This document shows, piece by piece, positions 33,001-44,113 of a DNA stretch of 64,000 bases. This stretch comes from Cheiracanthium punctorium (lineage: Eukaryota; Arthropoda; Arachnida; Araneae; Cheiracanthiidae), in NCBI GenBank assembly GCA_038373885.1, contig JAWZYV010016590.1, forward strand, positions 620,001-684,000, in the 5' to 3' direction. The translations under genes and the position numbers were made by a program. The notes under the pieces were generated by a model. It was not told the DNA's origin. It searched no databases and saw nothing but the letters and a program-made list of their open reading frames with translations. The first letter of the stretch is position 1. Every line of letters starts with the position of its first letter.

Positions 33001-34839
33001 GTATATCAATTGATAAATACATAGGTAATGGTATTTTCAATCGGATGTACGATATTTTCCAGAAAAATAAAATGTTTATTTCGTGAAAATAGATGAATAT
33101 TTACTGTAGTTAGATCACCGACAAATCAAATGCCTTCTAACTTTGCTAGAAAATATTGAAAATGGCTATTTAAAGAATTAAAACAGTATTTTATAAAAGC
33201 TATTTTTAATGATACAATAAAATTTCAGAATTATTACTCATAAAAAATATTGAATTAATAAATTTCCTGAGTAAAATGTTCCCTTAAAGAATAAAACTAA
33301 GCGTTGATGTAATCAGAGTGCGAGACTCTCTTAAAATGAGCATTTTACAAACTCCTTAAGAGCTTTAACTAGAAATCATTCCTTTTCCGACTTATTTTTT
33401 CAGCCGCCACTTTATTTCTTCTCTCCCGAACTTCTTACCCAAATTGTCCCTCACCTTTAAACTATTCGAGAAGAGGAATTTTATGTAAATGACATGCTAT
33501 GCGGCATTTGAATGCAAAAGGAAAGAGAGCGAAGATGGCGGTATAAGAGAAACCTACTTTGCTTTACACAGAGTAAAAAGTTTTGCTTTCGAGGAGCGAG
33601 AGAAAGTTCAGAATTATAGATGCTCTTAAATCTTCTGAATCTTTTATAAGATGTTTTAGAGTGTTCAAGAAACGGCAAACAAAAGAATTAAATCTTGCCT
33701 TTTGTCTTTATGATAATAATAAAAAAAAACATTTATTACGAATTCCATCTTCTGTCAACTATTTTTTACAATCGGTATTGAATATATACAGTTGCTACCA
33801 CTCACGGAATATATGGAAAACCTGGAATAGTTAAAAAAATTTATGTAAAGGTCCACGCATAGAAAAGCTAGGTTTTGGAAATTTTTGGCCAGAGCTCGAA
33901 AAATCTTAATGCAGTCTTGAAAATAATATACTTATTGAACAAAACTTATTTGAAAAAGAATATCTGTAGTTTCCGATAATATAATAAATACAGTTTTCCG
34001 ATCAAAATTTAGCTCACGATACGCAAAATGCCCCAAAAATAGCCTAAAACTTAACAAAACATAAACCAACTAAAAAAGTAAAAATCGATTTGCATTTTTT
34101 TTTCAGCAATAGCTTTCTCTTGTCTTATTTAGTCAGCGTACCGAATTTGGTACAGATCAGACGAACAGTCTATGCTCCTATAGTGAACAGACAATCATAC
34201 ACAATGACAAGAAATCTAATATGTATATGTAGATTATATATTTATCACACCCGAGATTGTTCTACATATGATCTGACATAAAGGTGAGATGGGTTGATTA
34301 TGGCCCGTAATTACATAGCAGTTATAAATTGCATCTGCATTTCAGGGCATCATCTGCATATGATACATAAAGGGGGTGGGGAACTTTGAACCCCGCACAG
34401 TAAACTTTTCAACAAAATGTCCATAAAGTTTAAAAAATTAACATACGATTTCATCTATAACCGATACCATAAAAAGAGACTATGTACGCTAATGCTATAT
34501 ATAATAGCACGTTATTGCGAAATTTTCTCAAGAAAGGAAAATTTAAAAAATCACTGATTTTTTTTCTCGAAATTGAGTGGCAATGGATTGAAATGTGTGC
34601 AACTCTAAGGGGAAAGAAATATCGAAATTTACTTTAAAAAACTATTGTGTATAATGATGAAATATTAAGAAATAATGCAAGTATTACGAAGCATTTTTGA
34701 TGTATCACTCTCAAACGTTGCTTAAAAATTGCTTCTTTTTACTTAGTGACATGTCACGTGTTCCCTTTAGAAATATGATGTGTATTGTTCTGGGTGATTT
34801 AAAAATTATTTACATTGTTTCCCAAAAATATAGCGGTAA
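33001..34839. other. Intergenic, no gene seen
   Basis: AT-rich; open frames at 33583-33834 and 34090-34281 lack recognisable motifs. Confidence 0.5.
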
Positions 34840-35165
34840 ATTTTAGGGGAGGTAGGGCACACAAAGCAATGTCACAGAGCAATGTGGGAGGGGAATCGTC
34901 GTCTTCATGAATCTGATAATAATCACTTTGCAAAAGGTTTTGAAACAATAGTGCGTCTTTCGGATCATGGTTTTTCAAAAACTAATAGATCTGTCACAGA
35001 AAGCACTTAACCAAAATTGATATTTTAAAAATTCTATTTCATTAATAAAATTCTCGGTAGCATTGCTTGTGAAATTTGGGGTAAGAAATTATACGAATAT
35101 ATCGGAGAAAGACGACATTTTTGACGCTTTGCTATCCGATTCTTAATTTTTATTATAGCACCCCC
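34840..35165. mobile_element. Truncated copy of the 36.7/37.6-kb MITE family
   Basis: Shares GGTAGGGCACACAAAGCAAT, then ATAATAATCACTTTG and GAAACTTGGTTAAG-like blocks with the elements at 36662 and 37556, but lacks both terminal CAGGGTG ends. Confidence 0.5.
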
Positions 35166-35180
35166 AAAAATTTGTTGCTA

Positions 35181-35973
35181 CAGGGTGTTTCACGAAGAAC
35201 TCCTAACTTTGAAAATGAATAACTCAAAAGCGTTTATAGATAGAAGCATAAAACCAGTGGTATGGCAATTTTTAAAAAAAGTATGAATTTGATATTGAAG
35301 CCACGAAATTTTAGCTACAAATTGCACCGATAGATGCCAGAGAGAGAATTCAGACAACGAAAACAATCACATAAACTGATTTAATCCTCGCATCTTCCAG
35401 ACTACACGCCAGGGCCATAACCAGGAAAACAATTTCGAGATTTTTGGGAAAGGGGTTAGGCCGAGAGAATACGAAGTCAATCCTTGCCTTTTCTTAACTG
35501 TCATATAGTTCAACGCAACCACTCTATCATCCTATTCATTGAATTATTATTCCAGAAAGTCAAAAACGTTTTGTGTACGGTATAGGCGAGCCCCATCTTC
35601 CATAAATCTTTTCGTAGCCGGTAGATCATCCAACGGTTATTGGCTAGTGGTATATTGGCGACTGGTGTTTCAAACAAGCAATATACCATTAGTCGTTATC
35701 GTATTTCGAAAGGAAAAAGGTCTAATTGTGCCTTTGCAAGGGATTGTAGCCCAAACGAAACGTTTTGGACAATGGAGCGGTCATGTGTGGGACAAATATG
35801 GATTTCCTTAGATCCATCATACGCTTGCAGCGCCATCTATCGGCTTAAGTAACCTTCTGTTTGAAATTCTTAATTAGATTTTTTTTATGGAGAAACTGCA
35901 GGTTTCATGCTTTTATTTATCACCGCTTTGGAGTTATTTATTTTCAAAGTTAGGGCTCCTTCATGAAACACTG
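35181..35973. mobile_element. 0.8-kb element with long TIRs, mariner-like ends
   Basis: The left end CAGGGTGTTTCACGAAGAAC, then TCCTAACTTTGAAAATGAAT, is matched by the complement of the right end (CAGTGTTTCATGAAGGAGCC, then CTAACTTTGAAAATAAATAA). Inverted similarity extends about 150 bp to an ACCGATAGATG / GCCGATAGATGGCG block. TA precedes the left end; the right end has a small deletion and no TA. The central 500 bp holds an open frame (35539-35811) with a vaguely helix-turn-helix-like SNKQYTISRY segment in one frame, too weak to call a transposase. Confidence 0.65.
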
Positions 35974-36661
35974 TTCAATTTTAGGACATACTGTACATCT
36001 TTTTTTTCTATATTCTATACATATATTCATATTTTCAATTTATTACAACTTGATCTACTAAATCAACCTTCAGCTTCGTTAATGTTAAAGAGTTTCGCCA
36101 TGCGTATACAGTACTAAATTAACCGATATATACCCGTTTCACCTGACTAGATGCATCAAATGGGTCGTTTTCTCACAGTTTCAACTTACTGTTTCTAATT
36201 GTTGCAAGTAACAAAATACATTTGTGTTTAATTATTGATTTCGACTTCCAGCGTAGCATAAGAGACGTCGTTATGCTAATTTCGAGAATGGATTGAATAA
36301 CATTAGCCCTTTATTTCCATGCTTTGCGCGTTAACGCTGTTGTTCGTGTACGCACAGCTTAACTTTTGGCATGGTTGTTTTAGTGTCCCGCCGGGATTTA
36401 TCGAATGTGCAGCGGAGAAAAATTCTTTCACGCAAGTTTAGCGAAGTAATTTTGTATTTGTCACAAATATAGTTAGACGACGCTGTTGCCATTTATCAAA
36501 ATCGATCTGGTAAAATTCTGCGATTGTCGGATTTGGAAAAAGGAAAGGATTTGTCAAGGTACTTATCTATTCATTGATTAAATACACAAGGTGGTATAGT
36601 AAATGATGGTATAAATGTATTATATAAAATGTTTTTATTAAACATATAAATAATATATATA
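35974..36661. other. Intergenic, no gene seen
   Basis: No supported gene. Ends in an AT-rich stretch at the next MITE. Confidence 0.5.
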
Positions 36662-37092
36662 CAGGGTGAATCTAAACTCTTGCGGTGATAAGGCAGATAA
36701 TAAGGAATCAGAATCACATAGCAATGTGGAGTCGGCAACGTCATCTTCGTATAGCTGTTAATAATCTTTTCAGAAAAATGTGCTGAAAAAACAGTGCACT
36801 TTTCGACCATTGTTTTGCCAGAAACTAATGTATTTTTCTCCGAAAACAGAAGACTAAAATGGATAGTTTAAAAAGTTCATTTTATTTCTTGGATGAAATT
36901 TTCGGAGATGAGCCTATTGTTTATGAAACTTGGTTAAGAAATTAGACGGACGCTTCAATGCTTTTCCTAAAGTGATTATTACCGGATAAGTTAAAAGTAC
37001 GTTTTTCACCCCAGATTGCTGTGTGATTACGATTCCTCATTGTGTGCCCTATCACCCCTTACAGTTTTGCCCAAGAGTTTAGATTCACCCTG
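36662..37092. mobile_element. 431-bp MITE with TA duplication
   Basis: TA at 36660-36661 and 37093-37094 flank ends CAGGGTGAATCTAAACTCTTG and its complement CAAGAGTTTAGATTCACCCTG. Inward, AATAAGGAATCAGAATCACA and the complement of ATTACGATTCCTCATT extend the symmetry. No coding capacity; ends are of mariner type. Confidence 0.82.
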
Positions 37093-37254
37093 TATATAAG
37101 AGATATATTTCACATTATTTTTAAGTTTGTAAAAAAACTAAACGTGAACAAATAATAATTATTCTGAAGAAAAAAATTAACTTACAAAATTTTGGACCGA
37201 AGAATGAAATGAAATTTGGAAAAATACATATTTGAATAAAGATCAGCTTCTCTT

Positions 37255-37400
37255 TTGCCCAAGAGGCCGCTTGCCTGTCGATTTAACGGTCTGGAGTTTT
37301 AAGCAGTTTTCTCCAGATGCAACTTTAATACACATTAGAACCCCTTAAAAAGTCCTCCGCATAGGGCACCCTCCCTTAGTTAGATACCATTCGTGGATGC
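37255..37400 (+). repeat. SINE-like fragment
   Basis: CGATTTAACGGTCTGGAGTT then CCAGATGCAAC, AGAACCCCTTAAAAAGTCCTC and GGCACCCTCCC follow the same order as sequences at 22200-22480 and, inverted, 46490-46640. Confidence 0.45.
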
Positions 37401-37555
37401 TTGATTTAAGCCCACTACAATGAGCAATTCACCTCAAGAATCACAAGCTAAGAAGTGTTCTTTTTTAGTAACACAGAGTAAAAGAGTTGTTTCTTATGAT
37501 CTACATCTCTACAATGAAAGTTTTCAGAATTTCAGTGCAAAGATAAAGAAATATA

Positions 37556-37980
37556 CAGGGTGTCCTATAACTACTGGCATAAAATTTAATGTGAGATAGG
37601 GCACATAATAAGGAATCTGAATCGCATAGCACTGTAGAGTCAAAAACGCCATTTTCACTTACCTACTAATAATCACTTTGAGAAAAGTGTTGAAACGTTC
37701 ATCTAATTTCTTAACCAAGTTTCATTAAGAATGGGCTTGTATCCAAAAATTTCAACCATGACATGACATTGCATTTTTAAGCTATGAATTTTAATCACAT
37801 GTTTTGTGTGAAAGAGGCATTGTAGTTTTTGACGAACAGTGATCGGAAAGTTCACTATTATTTCAGAACATGTTCCAGAGTGATTATTAACATTTCCGAC
37901 CCCACATTACTAGGTGATTATTATTCCATATTATATGCCCTACACCCCCTTAAATTTTGTGCCAATAGTTATGGGAAATA
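37556..37980. mobile_element. MITE related to 36662-37092, right end worn
   Basis: TA at 37554-37555 precedes CAGGGTGTCCTATAACTACT then GGCATAAAATTTAA; the complement appears at about 37945-37978 (TTAAATTTTGTGCCAATAGT then TATGG) but the last bases no longer read CACCCTG. Shares GATAGGGCACATAATAAGGA with its neighbours. Confidence 0.65.
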
Positions 37981-38659
37981 ATATATATGTATTTATTGGA
38001 AATATATAAAAGTATGGTTGATTGAAAATTTTAATTTAATTATACTGCAGAAAATAAAATTATTTAATAAGTAGTACAGGTTAATGTCATCTAATGAATA
38101 CAATATTTACTGAAACATTTTTAAAAATAGTTTTTTTCCTTTTCTTAATATAATATACGGTAGTTAATGGCAAGCTAAACTCCAAATATTTTATTATAAT
38201 TCACATTTTTTTTTTCATCTTTCTAAATTAAGGGAATTACACTTGGAAAAATACTGCATGCAAAAGAAACTTAAGATTTAAATGGAATTCAATATTTGAG
38301 ACGAACAAAACTGGAGTTATTGGTATACAATATAATTTTATTTTAAAGTAAAGTTCTAAGGATAGCAAAATTCATTTTCTTAGATGACATTCATGAAGAA
38401 GTAATGTACTTAATTTAATCATTTAAAAAAGGTAAATGCAAGCACATTGTTTGGAATTACGCTCGCACTTCTTCCTAATTTAGGTGGAAAGCTCATCTGT
38501 GAAACATATCATAGACAATTTTAAATTAAAGTTATAATACTGCTATATTATAATACTGCTACATTTATAATACTGCTATAATATTTTTTCTTTGTAGTGC
38601 ATGAATTTATTGGAGATTTGAAATTGCTGACGCATTGATTGAAACAAATATATAATTTA
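37981..38659. other. Intergenic, no gene seen
   Basis: AT-rich. A short TATAATACTGCTA unit is repeated at about 38532-38582. Confidence 0.5.
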
Positions 38660-38876
38660 TTACTTCCTTGTACGTAGTATAAGGAAGTAATGTGATCCCG
38701 AAAAATTTTGGGGGCCAAATTTCGACAAAAAAACCGATTTTGACTACCTCTAAATTTAATTTAAAAATTTTTTTCGATGCATCTCATCGTAGGCTAGCAT
38801 GCACGATCATATTAACGCGTCTGCAACTCATTTTGACCAGCGGCGAGTCTACTGTGGCCAGTTTTTGCATGCCGTC

Positions 38877-38957
38877 TGTACGTACGTACGTATGTACGTA
38901 CGTATGTACGTACGTACGTACGTACGTACGTACGTACGTACGTACGTATGTATGTAA
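38877..38957. repeat. (ACGT)n microsatellite
   Basis: About 80 bp of ACGT units with scattered ATGT variants. The unit is self-complementary, so each strand can fold on itself. Confidence 0.95.
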
Positions 38958-39540
38958 CTCGCATATCTCAAAAACTATTGGTCGTAGAATGTTGAGATTT
39001 GATATTTAGGATTGTTCTATGATCTAGTTGTGCACCTCCCCTTTTGGTGGCAATCGAATGGATAGTTTATGCACAGGACCGCCCAAAAGATTCGAAATAC
39101 ATTACGCTCTATGGGCCGAAATTCATTAAACTCGCCTAACTCAAAAGCTATTAGGCGTAGAATGTCGAAACTTCATATTTTGGATAGTTGTAACATCTAG
39201 TAGTGCACCTCCCCTTTTGGTTCCATTCGACTGGATAGTTTATCTACAGGACTGCCCAAAACATTCGAAATACATTACGCTCAATGGGCCGAAATTCATT
39301 AAACTCGCATATCTCAAAAACTGTTAGGCGTACAATGTTGAAACTTTATATTTAGGATTGTTGTAACATCTAGTTGTGTACCTCCCCTTTCGGTTCCGTT
39401 CGACTGAATAGTTTATCTACAGGACCGCCCAAAAGATTCGAAATACATTACGCTCTAAGGGCCGAAATTCATCAAAGCGTTTTTTAGAGGTATTGGGCTA
39501 TTTCAAACGACTCAGAAGTGATATAAGCTGTAAAGAGTTA
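38958..39540 (+). repeat. 173-bp tandem units
   Basis: The landmark TGCACCTCCCCTTT (or TGTACC) occurs at 39031, 39204 and 39377, exactly 173 bp apart. Each unit also carries ACTCGCATATCTCAAAAACT, then TTAGGCGTAGAATGT and CGAAATACATTACGCTC. More diverged units continue at about 39785-39930 and 41040-41200. Confidence 0.85.
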
Positions 39541-40737
39541 GAAACTGAATTTCTCCATTAGAAAAAGTGTCTTTATCATTTATAGTTCTGCTACAGGAAC
39601 ACTCAAAAGATTTCCAATACATTACGGTCAATGGCAATTTTAGGAGCATTCATCCATTTCAAGCACAACACCGTCCTATCACATAAGTTAGGTAATGGTC
39701 CGACCACGGTCACGTGCCTCCCTCAAGAACTATGCCAAAAGTCGCCAAGCTTGGCGACTTTTGGTGTACGTGTGTGCATATTTAACTTTCAAATCTGAAA
39801 AACTATTATGAAATTTCATATATAAGAATGTTGTAACATCTAGTTGTGCATCTCGATTTTTGGTTCCAATCTACTGGAGAGTTTATTTACAGGACCACCG
39901 GAAAGAATTTCAGTACTTTAATGTCTATGGACAAACTCGCCTAACTCAAAAGCTATTAGGCGTAGAATGTCGAAACTTCATATTTTGGATAGTTGTAACA
40001 TCTAGTAGTGCACCTCCCCTTTTGGTTCCATTCGACTGGATAGTTTATCTACAGGACTGCCCAAAACATTCGAAATACATTACGCTCAATGGGCCGAAAT
40101 TCATTAAACTCGCATATCTCAAAAACTGTTAGGCGTACAATGTTGAAACTTTATATTTAGGATTGTTGTAACATCTAGTTGTGTACCTCCCCTTTCGGTT
40201 CCGTTCGACTGAATAGTTTATCTACAGGACCGCCCAAAAGATTCGAAATACATTACGCTCTAAGGGCCGAAATTCATCAAAGCGTTTTTTAGAGGTATTG
40301 GGCTATTTCAAACGACTCAGAAGTGATATAAGCTGTAAAGAGTTAGAAACTGAATTTCTCCATTAGAAAAAGTGTCTTTATCATTTATAGTTCTGCTACA
40401 GGAACACTCAAAAGATTTCCAATACATTACGGTCAATGGCAATTTTAGGAGCATTCATCCATTTCAAGCACAACACCGTCCTACCACATAAGTTAGGTAA
40501 TGGTCCGACCACGGTCACGTGCCTCCCTCAAGAACTATGCCAAAAGTCGCCAAGCTTGGCGACTTTTGGTGTACGTGTGTGCATATTTAACTTTCAAATC
40601 TGAAAAACTATTATGAAATTTCATATATAAGAATGTTGTAACATCTAGTTGTGCATCTCGATTTTTGGTTCCAATCTACTGGAGAGTTTATTTACAGGAC
40701 CACCGGAAAGAATTTCAGTACTTTAATGTCTATGGAC
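39128..40737 (+). repeat. 805-bp tandem duplication, nearly identical copies
   Basis: Copy 1 is 39128-39932 and copy 2 is 39933-40737. Reading both through, I found one difference (CCTATCACAT near 39676 versus CCTACCACAT near 40481). Each copy includes two and a half 173-bp units and one 30-bp perfect palindrome. The near identity implies a very recent duplication, or an assembly duplication. Confidence 0.93.
39735..39764. repeat. 30-bp perfect palindrome (copy 1)
   Basis: CCAAAAGTCGCCAAG followed directly by CTTGGCGACTTTTGG, no spacer. The same palindrome recurs at 40540-40569 in the second 805-bp copy. Confidence 0.95.
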
Positions 40738-40779
40738 ATCTTCAATATAATACTACTGTAGATAGTCATTGTTTGGTAC

Positions 40780-41030
40780 ATGCCCAAAATCTCGCCGTCT
40801 GTCCTCGACCTTGGCGAGTTTTGGCGAAATATCGCCAAATTTGGCGATAGTCAGTCATTGGGTCCATGCCCAAAGTATCGCCATTTGTCATCGTTCTTGG
40901 CGAGTTTTGGCGAAATATCGCCAAATTTGGCGATAATCTGTCATTGTTTAGTTCATGCTTAAAATCTCGCCAAATGTCGTCGACATTGACGAGTTTCGCC
41001 GAAATATCACCAAATTTGGCGCCAAAAGTT
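40780..41030 (+). repeat. TTGGCGA-rich minisatellite, 86-89-bp period
   Basis: TTGGCGAGTTTTGGCGAAAT at 40811 and again at 40897, and a diverged TTGACGAGTTTCGCCG at 40986, with the palindromic CGCCAAATTTGGCG in each unit. Weaker copies continue to about 41390, and GCCAAGCT/TCGCCAAAAAATG motifs reappear at about 51724-51815. Confidence 0.85.
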
Positions 41031-41479
41031 ATTTCGTATGTTGTATAACTCTAAAACTAACCCGTAGATTTTTTAACTTTTGTATTTAGAACTATTGTAA
41101 TATCTAACTGTTTTCAATATCTTTTTTGACAGCAATCGACTGAGAATTTATTTACAGGGTGAGCCAAATGACTTTGAATACATTGAGGTGTATGGATGCA
41201 TTCAATTCATTGAAAGTCTGTGGTCAATGACTAACAGACACTTTGGCTATCCCCAAAATCTCGCTGACTATCTCAAGTTTGTCGGCTTTTGGTGAAATAT
41301 CGCCAAATAAAGTGTCAGAAGGAAATCTTTCAAATTGATCTCAGCTTGGCGATATCGAAATATTTGGCTGGAAATCGCTAAACCTTGCTATTATTGATAT
41401 TTTATCTCTTTCAAACAAATAAATTTAGAGGAAGTGCGTCGAAAATATTTTTGATCTAATGGACGTGCAAGGAAGTCAT

Positions 41480-44111
41480 GTGTTGGACACATCAGATTAT
41501 TTTTTACTAAGTGATTAAATCATGAAAAGTAATATTTTTGCGTTTTTCAACAGAAAATACTACATATATTTCAACACTACTAAAATATAATTATGAAACT
41601 GGCTGTGAAAAATACATATTTCATTTTTTATATGTATTTTAATTTAAAATTCAAGACTAGTGTTAAATGGAAAACAATAATCATACATTGTGAAACTAGA
41701 AAAACTGCCTACTTTTTGTTTAGTAAACATCATTAACGTAATGAAAAATTTCCTTATTTTATATCCAGCTCATTATGCGTATACATTTTTCTTTAAACTT
41801 TCTTAGACCATTATTCGAATTCAAGAAAAGGATATTCACCCACAAAAAAAAAAGATCTTAAAGATTCGTCCGTTAATTAACATTTTAATTTTTAAAATGT
41901 TTTCCATTTGTGAAAATCTTTTCACAAACAATGCATGCTGAGCTGTATTAAAGATCGATATCATAATTATTTTTTTTACCAAAACGCACTCAAAAAACAA
42001 AAAACAAAAATCAGATTGTTTTACGCTTCACTGTTTTTGAAGCAATTTATCTGAAAATGAGACAGATCTGAAAGAAAAAATAATTACAGATGGATGTAAA
42101 AGGAAAATGTATTAGAAAACGAAAAGAAGTAACAAATAAGAAAGTTTGTTTACTAATGTAGCAAAAGATGAAAATTTTTAAATATCTTCCCTTTTTGTTA
42201 GGATTGTAAATTGAAACTGGATTTTTTGTAAACTTTTAAATTAATGATAAGTTTCTATAATATTGGATTGATACACGAAAAAAAAAAGAAAATAATACTT
42301 TCAATTAACTAAATTCTTATTAAATTTTTTAAAGGTTTGATTAAAATTTACTTTGGAGAAATTTGTTTAATACACAGAAGTAATTTGATTAATAAACCTC
42401 ATTATTTAATATCACGTGCCTAATTCTTGGAACACAGTTTTTTCTGACAATGGAGTTTTTTCCTCGACTTTCTAAATTTCTTTTTAAAGAATACCGAATG
42501 TACCGATATGTGAAAACAAGTAACCGTTAATTTTATGGTAGATACTCCAGAATTCTGAAAGTAGTAATTAGATTAATAAAATAACAACATTAAAATTTGT
42601 AGCAGGACTTATTATTCAACTGAGGTGAAAATCAAAAAATTAATTAGGGCACTGTTTGAGTATTACAGTACAACCGCTTTTAGAACAACTTTCATTTTCG
42701 CAGACCACATTAATGAAACACAGAAGCTACGATAAATCAATAAAAGCATAAAAGTAGTCATGAAAAATTTAATAAGCAACTATAAAATAAAAACAAAAAC
42801 AATATTAGAATATTGGACAATTACTAAAAAACACATTTATTTTTCACCATGCCTTTAAATGAAGACCAACTTTAAAAAATAATGGTGTGGTATACTTGAG
42901 GTATATCTTCCGAAATGTCTTTTATTTTCCTGAAAAATATTTTTTATCACGAACAAGCACTGATAAGGAATATAAGGTCAGGTGTGCATGACAACATCTA
43001 AAATTTACAATATCTGCGAGATTATGTAAATATATCTGTGCTTTTGGGTTATGGTGCCTGCCTTCCTGCTTCTGGTTTCCTTCATCACTCCACAACTCTT
43101 TCGGGAGACTTACCTTAACTACCATATGACTTTCTTTGGCATAACCTACAATTCCAGACATCAAGTCACCATGATATATATATATATATATATATTGTTT
43201 TGTAAAGGATTAAAACTAATGGACTCAATACCTTCAGTTATAAGAGAAAATTTGGAAAATTATGTTTAGAACATTAAAATATAGAAAACAAAATTTTAAG
43301 ATTTGATCAGCATAAAGATGGCACATATATATATAATTGCAGTAAATTTACCCATTTTGCCGGAAGATATGTTTTTTTTTTATTTTTTTTAATTATTTTT
43401 TTTTTACTGAATGGATATCAAAGTGTTATTAACTGAGCAAATAAAGCCATGTTTGTAAATTCCGATAGCAAAATTCAAAAGGGGATTCCCATCTATCATT
43501 ACTTCTGATAAAAGCTGGCTTCATATCTATAATCCTAGGACAAAAAAAGCATGAACACCCTGAAAATCACTCTGATCTTTTAATTGAAAACAGGGAAAAG
43601 TTATAAATATTATTATAAAATTAAGGGCATTTCCTTATCTTTGGCTATCGTGGATTGATATTAAAACACACACTGATGTCTGCGAATATATACAAAAACT
43701 ACTGGGTAGAGTTATGTAGATTATTTGAAGACCCAGAGTGTTTATAACACATGAAAATGGTTCCAGCATACCTTGATTTCATTAACAATTGTAACAATGC
43801 AATTTAGCATCATTTTTATTATTATATTTAAAAGAATTTAAAAAATAAAATGTGCATAAAATGTTAATCAGTTGTGGGGATACCAACATACACATACGAA
43901 GGACGATAGGAGATGGCCTTCACACATTTTCCCAGCCGTTCTGTTTGTGCTTAGGTTGGTATTCTCATAGCTAATGAAGGGTTGACCCTTTATACAACTT
44001 AATACGTAAATAATTTATGTTTTTTTATTTATGCGTATTTCTAACAAATTAATTTTATTTTTAGGAAATTCATTGTTCAGAAATATCGCCGTACTTCCTA
44101 AAATAAATATA
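41480..44111. other. Intergenic, no gene seen; (AT)n tract
   Basis: AT-rich; (AT)n at about 43172-43196 and a poly-T-rich stretch at 43372-43407. Open frames around 42922-43269 have no recognisable motif. Confidence 0.5.
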
Positions 44112-44113
44112 TA

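Larger units (their letters stand above)
38660..41479 (+). mobile_element. 2.8-kb composite repeat with short TIRs
   Basis: The left end ATTACTTCCTTGTACGT and the complement of the right end (ATGACTTCCTTGCACGT) are inverted repeats. Just inside the left end, ACTTCCTTGTAC and TATAAGGAAGT form a hairpin. Between the ends lie an (ACGT)n tract, several 173-bp units, an 805-bp tandem duplication and TTGGCGA-rich repeats, but no protein-coding gene. I recall this terminal sequence plus a TACG microsatellite from spider genomes; the class is uncertain. Codon-like open frames in it are repeat shadows. Confidence 0.6.

Noticed and set aside
35539..35811. 90-codon frame in the centre of the 35181 element as a transposase
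   Set aside because: Only a vague helix-turn-helix resemblance in one frame; no catalytic motifs.
39860..40962. 60-90-codon frames repeated at 39860 and 40665
   Set aside because: Identical frames because of the 805-bp duplication; the sequence is a 173-bp satellite-like repeat without protein family features.
40780..41030. CRISPR-like array
   Set aside because: The units are a eukaryotic minisatellite without constant repeats and unique spacers of fixed length, and no cas-like gene is present.
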